NCBI GenBank assembly: GCA_900759665.1
Contig: CAAEWE010000078.1
Span: 1 to 64,000 of the forward strand
Reading direction: 5' to 3'
From: Lachnospiraceae bacterium
GTDB taxonomy: Bacteria; Bacillota; Clostridia; Lachnospirales; Lachnospiraceae
Length of the DNA: 64,000 bases
The position numbers and the translations under genes were made by a program. The stretch's first letter is position 1. Every line of letters begins with the position of its first letter. This document shows positions 42,749-51,272 of this stretch, one piece after another. Below the pieces are notes generated by a model that ran no database searches, was not told where the DNA came from, and worked only from the letters and a program-made list of their open reading frames with translations.

Positions 42749-43774
42749 ATGAGATATTATTATTTAGATATTTACAAGACATTCTCCTGTATAGCAGGGG
42801 AATGTCCCTCTACATGTTGTGCAGGATGGAGCATCCGGGTGGACGAAGAGGCAATGGAACGATTTCATGCATTGCCGGAACCGGACCTGAAAGAGGACAT
42901 TCTGCAGCATATACAAAAAAAGCGGGACGGATATTATTTCATGAACCGTCCGGATGGAAGCTGTGTGATGCTTGATCCGGACGGTTTGTGCCGTATACAG
43001 AGAAACAGTAGCGAAAAGATGCTTTGTATCACATGCCGGAAGTTTCCAAGACTGGCGGGCAGAGTGCAGGAGGATTACTGGATGTCCATGGCGGCATCCT
43101 GTCCTGTGACAGCAGAATATCTCTGGACGAGGGCCGTGGGCTGGTATATGACAGACGGCGAAACAACACAGGAGACCCGCTGGAGAGAGCTTCCATATGA
43201 GAAGGAGCGAAGGGAAGGGCTGGAGCGGTTTATGGATTCCATTGAGAAACAATCTGCGGCAGCTTCCCTTTCTATGGAAGAAAGGGTTCCTCTTTTATGG
43301 GACACGTATCAACGAATGTACGATCTGATGGAGGGCTGTCTGGAGCTTTTGGCGTCTTCGCCGGAGCTTCACTATCTGGAAGGAAGCTTTGATTATTTTG
43401 AAAAGGATTATAATGCGGCAGAAATTATCAGTCACCTGATGGCATTTCAGGAGGGTTTTGATGGGCAGCTGCGTGATTTTGCAAAAAATTATATATTGTA
43501 CCGGGTATACACCAGGAGTCTGGAGTTTCCGGAGGAAGCTGCCGGGGACAGCTTTTTTGCGGTGTCCGGGGAATTGTTTTTATTTTATATTCTGCGTTTC
43601 AGCCGCTACCAGACAACGCATAGGGATGATCAGACTTATGTTGTTGCAGAAATTAACTGGATGTACCGGTTTTGTGCCCATAGCCGGATACGGTCACAGA
43701 AATTTATGACAGTTTTAAAAGACATATTTAAAAATTTAGAATATTTAGCCGAAATAATTATTAGAATTTCTTGA
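42749..43774 (+). CDS. fliB: FliB-type flagellin lysine-N-methylase family protein
   Basis: A 341-residue protein of the FliB family, which uses a cysteine-rich, putatively iron-sulfur site to methylate lysines on flagellin. The N-terminal SCIAGECPSTCCAGW (Cys14, 19, 23, 24) and the later MLCITCRKFPR and AASCPVTAEYL cysteines are the family signature. I take the ATG at 42749; a GTG at 42746 is possible. The ribosome binding site is weak, consistent with coupling to the small membrane protein gene just upstream. No flagellin or other flagellar gene is in the window, so the substrate could also be another surface protein. Confidence 0.85.
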   Translation: MRYYYLDIYKTFSCIAGECPSTCCAGWSIRVDEEAMERFHALPEPDLKEDILQHIQKKRDGYYFMNRPDGSCVMLDPDGLCRIQRNSSEKMLCITCRKFPRLAGRVQEDYWMSMAASCPVTAEYLWTRAVGWYMTDGETTQETRWRELPYEKERREGLERFMDSIEKQSAAASLSMEERVPLLWDTYQRMYDLMEGCLELLASSPELHYLEGSFDYFEKDYNAAEIISHLMAFQEGFDGQLRDFAKNYILYRVYTRSLEFPEEAAGDSFFAVSGELFLFYILRFSRYQTTHRDDQTYVVAEINWMYRFCAHSRIRSQKFMTVLKDIFKNLEYLAEIIIRIS

Positions 43775-43888
43775 ATAAAGAGCAGGGATGATGTAAAGAT
43801 TTTGGATGGAAGTGGGATGGAATCAGAAAAAGGAAAATTTCTTTGGAAATCTCATGACGTTTCAGAGAAGGCAAAACACAAAAATGTC

Positions 43889-43923
43889 TTGTCACACAAT
43901 GCAAAATATGTTTTTTGTGACAA
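43889..43923. promoter_or_regulatory. Inverted repeat in the 260-base gap before the ATPase/beta-helix locus
   Basis: TTGTCACA (43889-43896) and TGTGACAA (43916-43923) are perfect inverted copies 19 bases apart, in an AT-rich region. It could be an operator or an RNA hairpin; I found no convincing -35/-10 pair nearby. The rest of 43775-44034 shows no gene. Confidence 0.4.
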
Positions 43924-44034
43924 AAATCGACAGGCGTATTTATTAAAAACGTAGAAAAATTGAAAAGTGCTTTACTCCCCCTCGAAAGTATCATATGATG
44001 GTGATACAACACAACTTCGGGTGAGGAGGAAAAA

Positions 44035-44877
44035 ATGAAGATTGCATTTTGGAGTAATATCAGGAAGAATGGCGGTGTGTCAACGAATCTGGTCTGTATG
44101 GCAGCAGTATCTGCCATAGCCGGTGTGGGTAGGAGTGTTTTGCTGGAAAATCATTACAATATCAACAACCTGAACGGGATGTTATTATCTCCCGACAAGA
44201 TAACCATGCTGCATGAAACCGGTCAGTATTATAACAAATACGGCATAGAATATATTTTAAAAAAGATATATACCGGTGCGGCCGGGGAGCAGTTGATCAG
44301 GAAAGCATCTATCCCTCTTTTATATTCAAGTATCTATTATCTTCCACAAAGCTACATTGTAAATAAAGAAGTGTTTGATTATGAGTTCGAGCTGACTCAT
44401 AAGGATCTGTTTGCGGTATTGGAAAATATATCTGACATGGTTTTTATTGATACAGAATCCAAAGGAAATGCAAGTTCCGTGCAGATTTTGGAAGAAGCAG
44501 ATATTGTGGTGGTCAATATTGATCAGGACAGGGAAGCCTGGGAGGATTATTTTGATAATTATGCTTCTCTCCTGGAAAAGTCTGTTTTTCTGGTAGGCCG
44601 GTATGAAAAGGAGAATCCGTTTCATTGCCACCGGATCATGAAGGAATATCAGATTCCGCAGGGAAAGATTGGTGTGATCCCGTATAATGTTGATCTGCAA
44701 ATTGCCGCTGCTGAGGGGAGGATCATCCCATTTTTAAACCGGAATTATCTCCGGAGCAGCCGGGCAGAAAATGATTATTTTATGGGGGAACTAAAAAACT
44801 CCGTGATCATGCTGAAGGAAAATATGATACAGAGGGGCAGAATGAAAATATTGCATCGCAGAAATAACAATGAATAA
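44035..44877 (+). CDS. MinD/TadZ-like ATPase with atypical Walker A
   Basis: A 280-residue P-loop protein resembling MinD/ParA and especially the TadZ/CpaE branch. It starts KIAFWSNIRKNGGVSTNLVC: a deviant Walker A with the GG and S/T but without the usual lysine before the Thr (KGGxGKT in MinD). A Walker B-like strand, MVFIDTESKGN, lies near residue 137, and ADIVVVNIDQDREAWEDYF follows near 156. There is no signal peptide; the C-terminus is basic and may touch membrane. TadZ-type ATPases localise pilus machinery to cell poles, but no pilus genes are present here. The next genes encode two beta-helix proteins, 18 bases and about 1.2 kb downstream, suggesting a dedicated three-gene unit. GAGGAGG precedes the ATG. 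Confidence 0.7.
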   Translation: MKIAFWSNIRKNGGVSTNLVCMAAVSAIAGVGRSVLLENHYNINNLNGMLLSPDKITMLHETGQYYNKYGIEYILKKIYTGAAGEQLIRKASIPLLYSSIYYLPQSYIVNKEVFDYEFELTHKDLFAVLENISDMVFIDTESKGNASSVQILEEADIVVVNIDQDREAWEDYFDNYASLLEKSVFLVGRYEKENPFHCHRIMKEYQIPQGKIGVIPYNVDLQIAAAEGRIIPFLNRNYLRSSRAENDYFMGELKNSVIMLKENMIQRGRMKILHRRNNNE

Positions 44878-44895
44878 GCCGAAGGAGGAGTATAT

Positions 44896-46074
44896 ATGGA
44901 CAGACACCATCCTTTTTGGAAAAAAAGTCCGGGGTTTAAAAAGATATATTGTTTTGGTCTTGGTGTGATGGCAATGGGGCATATGAAATCTATTATGGAA
45001 ACACAGGACTTATATGAGGATATGCTGCGGGCAATACGTTTGCCGGAGGAACAATGGCAGCAGATATTTTTTGATCTGAACAATCATTTTGAGGAATGGA
45101 TTGATAAGGTGTTTGAACAGCTCAGAGGAAAAGAGGAACAATACTGTTTTGTTCTGGATCTGTACCGGATCCTCCAACAGGCATCCTGGTCAAAAGAATA
45201 TTGCAGGGCTGTGCTGGGGGACTATCTGCAGGTGTTTCAGTTTTCAACGCCGGAAACACAGTTTTTTGAGGATTTTTACCGGTGCAGGGAAGTGGATGAC
45301 AGGATCAGTGCAATCGAAGCGGTGCACACTTTTTCAGAGGAAGGATACCACATCCGGTACGATTTTCTGACCTGGTTTTATCCGGAGTTTTATATGGAGC
45401 AGAAGCTGGGGGATATAAGAATACGGGATGGGGAAACGTTGATCCTTGATTGTCCGGTGACGATCCATGGTGATATTGAGGTGGATAAGGGAGGGTCGTT
45501 GTTGATCCATGGAGCGGATATCCATATGGAGGGGAGCGTCATCGTGCATGGAGGACGTTTTCAGGCAGATCATGGTCATATCAGTATAGAGGAGTGTGCA
45601 ACGCCACACTGGCTGTCCCTGGAAGGAACGGCTGTTGTTACATTTACCGATACTTCTGTAGATTGTCAGGGACATTGTGGTGTACTGTATCAGAGAACAG
45701 GATATCTCCTGATTGAGGAATGCTGGTTCCGGCGGGCAGCCGGAGCAAGGATGATCGTGTTTGAGGGGGATGATGTCAGGATACATAATACCCATTTCAG
45801 TCAGGGGACAGATGGACTGCTTTCCATTGAGGGGGCAGCGAGAGCAGAGATTACAGACTGTGAGTTTTGTGAAGCAGAGGCAGAGTATGGTGGAGCCATT
45901 TATGCGGACATGATCCATGATGTGCTGCTGGAACGCTGCAGTTTCCGGTCCTGCCGTGCTAAATATCTGGCAGCGGCAGTTTATTTCAAGTATCAGAAGC
46001 TGGGGCAGGATGTGAGAAACTGTCATTGTCTGGAGTGTGTACCGGAGGAAAATATGTTTTTTAATGTATTATAG
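44896..46074 (+). CDS. Helical domain plus right-handed beta-helix protein, cytoplasmic, unknown function
   Basis: A 392-residue protein with no signal peptide. Residues 1-165 are mainly helical and acidic (YEDMLRAIRLPEEQWQQIFF; EEWIDKVFEQLRG). From about 170 the sequence turns into beta-helix rungs: IRIRDGETLILDCPVTIHGD, then DKGGSLLIHGADIHMEGSV, ISIEECATPH and VLLERCSFRSCRAK. Cys, His and Gly recur at rung positions. The opening LILDxxVxIHGxIxxDxG pattern reappears in the next protein (ELILDHAVVRIHGNITIDGG), so the two are paralogous over this module. GAAGGAGG lies 8 bases before the ATG and 18 bases after the ATPase stop. I do not recognise a named family beyond the fold. Confidence 0.7.
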   Translation: MDRHHPFWKKSPGFKKIYCFGLGVMAMGHMKSIMETQDLYEDMLRAIRLPEEQWQQIFFDLNNHFEEWIDKVFEQLRGKEEQYCFVLDLYRILQQASWSKEYCRAVLGDYLQVFQFSTPETQFFEDFYRCREVDDRISAIEAVHTFSEEGYHIRYDFLTWFYPEFYMEQKLGDIRIRDGETLILDCPVTIHGDIEVDKGGSLLIHGADIHMEGSVIVHGGRFQADHGHISIEECATPHWLSLEGTAVVTFTDTSVDCQGHCGVLYQRTGYLLIEECWFRRAAGARMIVFEGDDVRIHNTHFSQGTDGLLSIEGAARAEITDCEFCEAEAEYGGAIYADMIHDVLLERCSFRSCRAKYLAAAVYFKYQKLGQDVRNCHCLECVPEENMFFNVL

Positions 46075-46107
46075 TTGTTATAAGATGCACGGAAAGGAGG
46101 GAATCCA

Positions 46108-47949
46108 ATGATCATTGGCAATCAGACGAAACTGTCATACAAAAAGAAATCATGGCTGACTCCGAAACATCCGTTATATTTTGAAACGGCGGAGTTCAAA
46201 ATATATTATGCGGCGGCGTTGATGATCCATGCGGAAAAGAATCCGCAGATGCAGCCGGATCAGAATTATGAGCTGGACCGCCTGTTGCATCGTGGTCTGG
46301 AAATGGATGCTGGGCAGATGGCAGAGGCTTTGCGGAAATCAACAAATGTCAGTGAAGTGCTGGACTACATGTGTAGAAATACACAGCCGGGACGCAGACG
46401 TTTTCTGTTAATGCTGGATCTGCTGAATGTGTCATCAGAAGGGGAGCTTAGCCGGCAGGAGCAGGATGATCTGTGGATGTTTTCCCACATGCTGGAGATT
46501 CCGGAAAGGCAGATGCAGCTGCTGGAACGATTTGTAAGTGCTGCCAGACTGGAGAAGGAGACTGAATGCCGCAGAGTGTTTGACGGGATGACACAACAGA
46601 ATATGGGACTGTCACTGATGGAATTAAAATATTATCTGATGAGTCTTTATGATATCTTTGAATGTACCCAGCAGTATCTTGACTGTCACAAAAAGGTTTG
46701 TCTGGTGGATCGGTGTGTGATCCGGGAAGATATCGTGCTGCGTGAGGGAATGGAACTGATACTGGATCATGCGGTGGTGCGGATTCATGGAAATATTACT
46801 ATTGATGGTGGTATATTGACCGCAGGCAGGAGTAAGATCATCCGGAAGAGCGGTGTGCATCGCGCCTGTATTAATCTCCGGCGTGGCGGCAGGGTTCTTA
46901 TGGATCATTGCGATGCAGACTGCAGAAACTACGGCATGTTGCTGCGGGCACAGGATGGAGAAGTAAGGATCAGGGATTGTGAGATTTATCACACCACGCG
47001 GGGAGCTGCGATCCGTTTCTGGGGAGAGCGTCTGGAACTGGAACGGACTTTTTTTCATCATTGTTATTCGAATGAGGATGGAGGAGCAGTGCTGGCAAGA
47101 GAAGGCAGGATACATATTTCACAATGCCGTTTCTGGCATTGTGAAGCAGTTCGAGGGGGAGCTGTTTTTGGAAAACAGTCCATGGAGGTCAGAGACTGCC
47201 GCTTCCAAAAATGCTATGCATCGGAAAATGGTGCGGCGGTATACTGTGTCGGAATGATTGGTAGCGGGATATCAGGACTGCAGTATGCAGAGTGTTTTCC
47301 GGAAAGGACAGAGCTGATTCAGTATATTGCAGAACCGAGAGGAATTGATATCACCGGACACTGTGAAATCGGGGTCAATACCATACTTGACTGTGAAATG
47401 GAGATTTCAGCAGCCGGAAGACTGTGGATCCATGACGCTGTTGTTTATCTGAGATATCCGATAAAATGCAGAGGATATCTGGAACTGGAGAGAGTCTGTC
47501 TGATGGCAGAGGAGATGGCTCATCAGGATATGATCGTTATGGAGCATGCTATGGGCTGCAGAATCCGGGAAAGCCGTCTGGACGGTATGGGACAAAAGAG
47601 TGGTATCTTTTCTTCCGGAACCAGACTGGAGGCAGACCAGTCTGTATTTTGTAATATGAAAGGTGGGAGAGCTATTTTTAATGCCTATCAGCCGCAGATC
47701 ACGCAGTGTATCTTTAATTACTGCCAGAATGGAGGAATCCATTGTGAAGGTGGGAATATTGATCAGTGCGTGTTTGTGAACTGCCGCGGAAAAAGCGGGG
47801 CAGGAGTGACCATGCTTGGCAAGAAAGGAATGATCCGCCAGAGCCGGTTTGTACGCTGTATTTCTGATATCAGCGGAGGAGCAGTGGATAAAGCGGTCGG
47901 TAATCAGATGAGAGACTGCACTTTTCAGGACTGCATTTCCGGAGAATAA
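46108..47949 (+). CDS. Large TerB-like/beta-helix protein, cytoplasmic, unknown function
   Basis: A 613-residue protein without a signal peptide. Residues 1-200 are helical; about 130-170 (SSEGELSRQEQDDLWMFSHM then LEIPERQMQLLERFV) resembles the second half of a TerB-like domain. Two successive beta-helix blocks follow, about 205-400 and 405-613, each opening with an ILDxxxxI strand pair (ELILDHAVVRIHG; TILDCEMEIS) and built of cysteine-bearing rungs such as IRDCEIYHTTRGAAI, ISQCRFWHCEAVRGGAVF and QCVFVNCRGKSGAGV. Internal duplication is likely. It starts 33 bases after the previous gene with GGAAAGGAGGG upstream and ends the operon. Adhesin- or lyase-like folds are usually secreted, so a cytosolic pair of this kind is unusual. 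Confidence 0.7.
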   Translation: MIIGNQTKLSYKKKSWLTPKHPLYFETAEFKIYYAAALMIHAEKNPQMQPDQNYELDRLLHRGLEMDAGQMAEALRKSTNVSEVLDYMCRNTQPGRRRFLLMLDLLNVSSEGELSRQEQDDLWMFSHMLEIPERQMQLLERFVSAARLEKETECRRVFDGMTQQNMGLSLMELKYYLMSLYDIFECTQQYLDCHKKVCLVDRCVIREDIVLREGMELILDHAVVRIHGNITIDGGILTAGRSKIIRKSGVHRACINLRRGGRVLMDHCDADCRNYGMLLRAQDGEVRIRDCEIYHTTRGAAIRFWGERLELERTFFHHCYSNEDGGAVLAREGRIHISQCRFWHCEAVRGGAVFGKQSMEVRDCRFQKCYASENGAAVYCVGMIGSGISGLQYAECFPERTELIQYIAEPRGIDITGHCEIGVNTILDCEMEISAAGRLWIHDAVVYLRYPIKCRGYLELERVCLMAEEMAHQDMIVMEHAMGCRIRESRLDGMGQKSGIFSSGTRLEADQSVFCNMKGGRAIFNAYQPQITQCIFNYCQNGGIHCEGGNIDQCVFVNCRGKSGAGVTMLGKKGMIRQSRFVRCISDISGGAVDKAVGNQMRDCTFQDCISGE

Positions 47950-47992
47950 AGGAAAAGACATTTATTCATACACAAATTTTCCATACATAGAT

Positions 47993-48030
47993 AAAAATCC
48001 CTTCATTACCGTGACCCGGCAATGAAGGGA
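47993..48030 (-). terminator. Terminator for the minus-strand CNNM/CorC gene
   Basis: The TCCCTTCATT arm (47998-48007) pairs with AATGAAGGGA (48021-48030). On the minus strand the stem is followed by TTTTT. The plus-strand side lacks a T-run. Confidence 0.8.
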
Positions 48031-48055
48031 CTTAAAATGCCTTATATTATATAGA

Positions 48056-49390
48056 TCAGTTTTCTGCGACATCATCAGGGGAAATCTCCGTATCGGAAAT
48101 CTCCTCCGGGGTTTTTTGTGGTAGCAGATGAACTTTCACCTTATCAATGCGGTTTTTTTCGGCTGCAAGAACGATATATTCCGCATACTGATCTGAAACA
48201 CGTTCTCCTGTCTTTGGAAAATGATCCAGAAGATTAATGATATGACCGGCAATGGAATCATAATCTTCGGATTCCAGATTGATGCCTAATTCTTCATTGA
48301 TATCATCTAATTTTGCGACACCAAGAAGTATGTAGTTCTCCTCGTCAATCTTTGTGATTTCATCTTCCTCGTATCCATCATATTCATCACGGATCTCACC
48401 AACAATCTCCTCGATCAGATCCTCGATGGTCAGTAATCCAGCAGTGGCACCGTATTCATCAAGAACGATTGCCATAGGGATCGATTCCTGTTTCATTTCA
48501 AAGAAAAGTTCGGATATTTTTTTGTATTCATAGGTAAAATACGGTTCCCGCATGAGCTCGGATATTTTAAAATCCTCATGGGATCCTTCATAAAAAAAGA
48601 TATCCTTGAGGTTGATGATTCCAAGAATGTTATCCCGGCTTTCCTTATATACAGGCATTCGTGTAAATTTCTTTTTGCTGTAGCATTCCATGAGTTCCTG
48701 ATAAGTAAAGTCCACATTGGCAAATTCCACATCCATCTTTGGAACCATGACATCCTTTGCCAGAGAGTCACCGAAATCCACTACATTTGTGATCATTTCG
48801 CGTTCTTCGCTTTCGATAACGCCCTCTTCATGGCTGACGTTGACCATGGTAAGCAGCTCATTCTCTGTGATGATCGGCCGTGGTGAAACATCCACATGTA
48901 GAAGCTTCAGTAAACCCAGGGAAATCTGGTTCATCAGAAATGAAACCGGACGCAGGATCTGCGTGAGTGCATAAACCGGTTTGGCGTACAATAATGCCAG
49001 CTTTTCCGCGTTGATCGTGGCCAGTGATTTTGGAACAATCTCTCCGAAAATAAGGATCAGAACTGTCAGCACACCGGTTGCGATTCCGGTGAACAAACTG
49101 GCTGATACCGGTAATCCGTTCCGTTGGGCGATGCGGATCGCATAGGAAGTTGTCAGAGAAGAAGCAGTCAGATTTACAATATTGTTTCCAATAAGAATGC
49201 CGCTTAACAGTTGTGTCGGTTTTTCAATCAGTTTTAAGACGGTGGCAGCATTTCTGGTATGCTCTTCTGCCATAGACTGCATACGAACTTTGTTTACGGT
49301 TGTCAGACACGTTTCTGCCGATGAAAAAAAGGCAGAAAGAAGCAGAAGCATTAATAAAATAATAATCTGCGAGGCGTCACTCGAATCCAA
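48056..49390 (-). CDS. CNNM/HlyC-CorC family transporter-like protein
   Basis: A 444-residue membrane protein of the DUF21 (CNNM) family, linked to magnesium or cobalt export and once labelled hemolysin. The DUF21 transmembrane part (about 5-190) has FFSSAETCLTTVNKVR, LIGNNIVNLTASSL and IFGEIVPKSLA. Two CBS domains (about 200-325) contain DVMVPKMDVEF and ESIPMAIVLDEYGATAGLLT then IEDLIEEIVGEI, and a CorC_HlyC domain (about 340-425) closes the protein. The start is TTG, with GGAG 9 bases upstream; no in-frame ATG fits. Monocistronic, with its own terminator. Confidence 0.92.
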   Translation of the reverse strand: MDSSDASQIIILLMLLLLSAFFSSAETCLTTVNKVRMQSMAEEHTRNAATVLKLIEKPTQLLSGILIGNNIVNLTASSLTTSYAIRIAQRNGLPVSASLFTGIATGVLTVLILIFGEIVPKSLATINAEKLALLYAKPVYALTQILRPVSFLMNQISLGLLKLLHVDVSPRPIITENELLTMVNVSHEEGVIESEEREMITNVVDFGDSLAKDVMVPKMDVEFANVDFTYQELMECYSKKKFTRMPVYKESRDNILGIINLKDIFFYEGSHEDFKISELMREPYFTYEYKKISELFFEMKQESIPMAIVLDEYGATAGLLTIEDLIEEIVGEIRDEYDGYEEDEITKIDEENYILLGVAKLDDINEELGINLESEDYDSIAGHIINLLDHFPKTGERVSDQYAEYIVLAAEKNRIDKVKVHLLPQKTPEEISDTEISPDDVAEN

Positions 49391-49690
49391 AAAATCAACT
49401 CCATTTCTTAAATAAAATATGAATGCCTATTTTATGATATGTGAGACAGAATACAGCGTTCCTGATCATCCGATATCATTCGATAGTATTGTTCCTATTT
49501 TACCTAGCAGGGCGTTTCTTGTCAAGGTGCATCTGTAGGCAGGATCCATTTTCTGACAATTTTAGGAAATGTTAGAAAAAATCAGAAAAAACTTGAAAAA
49601 ATACAATGATAGATGTACAATTATATCAGTAAAGCGATATGCATCTGATTTAATATCAGAAAGATGTGTATATCGGTGGGGGAGGTTGAT

Positions 49691-50275
49691 ATGAGGAAAA
49701 AATCCCATATTTCACTTGCATGGTATCTGATGAATAGTGAAGGCATGGATGCTTTGAAACTTCATAAAGGATCCTTTTACATGGGCAGTGTATTGCCGGA
49801 CTGCATGCCGTCTTTTCTGGTTCGCAGACATACGATTGAGGATTCCTTTGAAGTCTTAGAGAGAGAGTTTCAGAAACTGGTATCACATTTTGACCCTGTA
49901 AAAGGGATAAACTGCTATTTTTGCAGACATTTAGGGATGATCACCCATTATGTTTCTGATTATTTTACATTTCCGCATAACGCAAATTACCCGGGAAATT
50001 TAAAGGATCACTGTATCTATGAGGAGGAGCTGAAAAAGCAGCTTCGAGCCTACGTTCACAGCCCGGAAGCAATCAGAAAGCGTCAGGTGCAGGAAATGCA
50101 TAATCCCAGTGATATTCTGGCGATGATCCGTCAGATGCATGAGAAGTATCTACAGATGGAAAGCGTAGTCAGGAGAGACTGTGAGTATATTATTGAATTG
50201 TGCCATAAGGTAGTAGATGCGGTATTGTGCTTTTTAGAATCACTGTCTATCACGAAAGTATCAGTGGCTGTGTAA
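49691..50275 (+). CDS. Zinc-dependent phospholipase C-like protein
   Basis: A 194-residue protein of the zinc-dependent phospholipase C/S1-P1 nuclease-like family (PF00882), common as an intracellular protein in Lachnospiraceae. Candidate zinc ligands are visible: HISLAWYLM at the start, LPDCMPSF near 38, RRHTIEDSF near 46, and HLGMITHYVSDYFTFPHNA near 80-98 with the HxxxH...D..H pattern. There is no signal peptide. GGGGAGG lies 5 bases before the ATG at 49691; the in-frame start at 49664 would place that site inside the gene. Substrate unknown; a phospholipase role is inferred only from the family. Confidence 0.8.
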   Translation: MRKKSHISLAWYLMNSEGMDALKLHKGSFYMGSVLPDCMPSFLVRRHTIEDSFEVLEREFQKLVSHFDPVKGINCYFCRHLGMITHYVSDYFTFPHNANYPGNLKDHCIYEEELKKQLRAYVHSPEAIRKRQVQEMHNPSDILAMIRQMHEKYLQMESVVRRDCEYIIELCHKVVDAVLCFLESLSITKVSVAV

Positions 50276-50331
50276 TAAGGAATGATATGGAGGGCAGTTT
50301 TTGTTTTATGAGGACAGAACTGTAATAAAGG

Positions 50332-50370
50332 ATGCAAGGGGCAAATGCCTTTTGACCCCGACATCATAAT
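50332..50370. repeat. Palindromic intergenic repeat, copy C
   Basis: ATGCAAGGGGCAAA, a 3-4 base centre, TTTTGACCCC and GACATCATAAT. It has the best-preserved tail of the three copies. It lies between the phospholipase-like gene and a terminator. Confidence 0.8.
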
Positions 50371-50385
50371 AGGAATTGGGTAGAG

Positions 50386-50434
50386 ACGGAGAGCTCCGGT
50401 ACATTGGATCGGAATGCTCTCCGTTATTGTTTTC
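50386..50434 (+). terminator. Terminator before the metal ABC operon
   Basis: ACGGAGAGC (50386-50394) pairs perfectly with GCTCTCCGT (50416-50424), with inner TCCG/CGGA pairing, followed by TATTGTTTTC. Confidence 0.75.
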
Positions 50435-50462
50435 TTGACAAATAAATAAAAACGAGTAAAAT
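50435..50462 (+). promoter_or_regulatory. Promoter for the metal ABC transporter genes
   Basis: TTGACA (50435-50440), a 16-base spacer and TAAAAT (50457-50462). No obvious Zur- or MntR-type palindrome overlaps it. Confidence 0.65.
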
Positions 50463-50505
50463 GAAAAGGGTTTTCAAATTCAACAAAGTATAGAAAAGAG
50501 GTATC

Positions 50506-51213
50506 ATGAGTCATATAGAAAAAGAATGTCTGATATCCTGTCAGGATGCTGCCCTGGGCTATGAAAACAAAGCAGTTCTGGAGCATCTGGATATTAAGAT
50601 CATGGAGGGGGAATACATTTGTGTGATCGGAGAGAATGGTTCCGGCAAAAGCACATTGATAAAATCCCTGCTTGGTCTTCTTAAGCCTGTCAGCGGCACG
50701 GTGCAGATCAACCGTTCCATTGGGAAGGGTGCTGTGGGATATCTGCCACAGCAGACACAGATACAGAGAAATTTTCCGGTCAGTACGATGGAGGTTGTTT
50801 TGTCCGGTTTTTTGAATGATATGCGTTTCCGGCCGTTTTATAAGAAAAAAGAAAAGCAGGAGGCCAGATATCATCTGGAACATTTGGGGATTGCGGATCT
50901 GGAAAAAAAGTGTTACGGCGAGCTTTCGGGAGGACAGCAGCAGCGAGTTCTTCTGGCAAGGGCACTGTGTGCGGCAGACCGGATCCTTGTTCTGGATGAA
51001 CCGGTAACCGGACTGGATCCCATGGCAGCCAATACGCTGTATGAAAGTATGGAACTTTTGCACCGGGAGGGGATGGCCGTGGTGATGGTTACGCATGATA
51101 TGGGAAACGCCCTGAAATATGCAGATAAAATACTGCACATTAGTAACGATGGATATTTCTTTGGAACCGTGGAGGAATATAAACAGTCGGATTATGCACA
51201 GATGTTTTTATAA
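50506..51213 (+). CDS. Metal (zinc/manganese) ABC transporter ATP-binding protein
   Basis: A 235-residue ZnuC/AdcC-type ATPase. Walker A is GENGSGKSTLIKSLLGLL near residue 44-61, the Q-loop VGYLPQQTQIQRNFP near 78-92 carries the family's QQ, the signature is ELSGGQQQRVLLARAL near 143-158, Walker B ILVLDEPVTGLDP near 163 and the H-loop VTHDMG near 196. AGAGG precedes the ATG. A permease gene follows 59 bases later, but no ZnuA-like binding protein lies near. Zn, Mn or Fe cannot be separated by sequence alone. Confidence 0.92.
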   Translation: MSHIEKECLISCQDAALGYENKAVLEHLDIKIMEGEYICVIGENGSGKSTLIKSLLGLLKPVSGTVQINRSIGKGAVGYLPQQTQIQRNFPVSTMEVVLSGFLNDMRFRPFYKKKEKQEARYHLEHLGIADLEKKCYGELSGGQQQRVLLARALCAADRILVLDEPVTGLDPMAANTLYESMELLHREGMAVVMVTHDMGNALKYADKILHISNDGYFFGTVEEYKQSDYAQMFL

Positions 51214-51272
51214 AAGTAAGCCGGATGATTTGGTATTCATGAGCCGGAGGAAATGAGAATGGAGGATTTCAA

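Noticed and set aside
22641..50370. Three repeat copies as a CRISPR array
   Set aside because: They are kilobases apart in separate intergenic regions, with no regular spacers and no cas genes.
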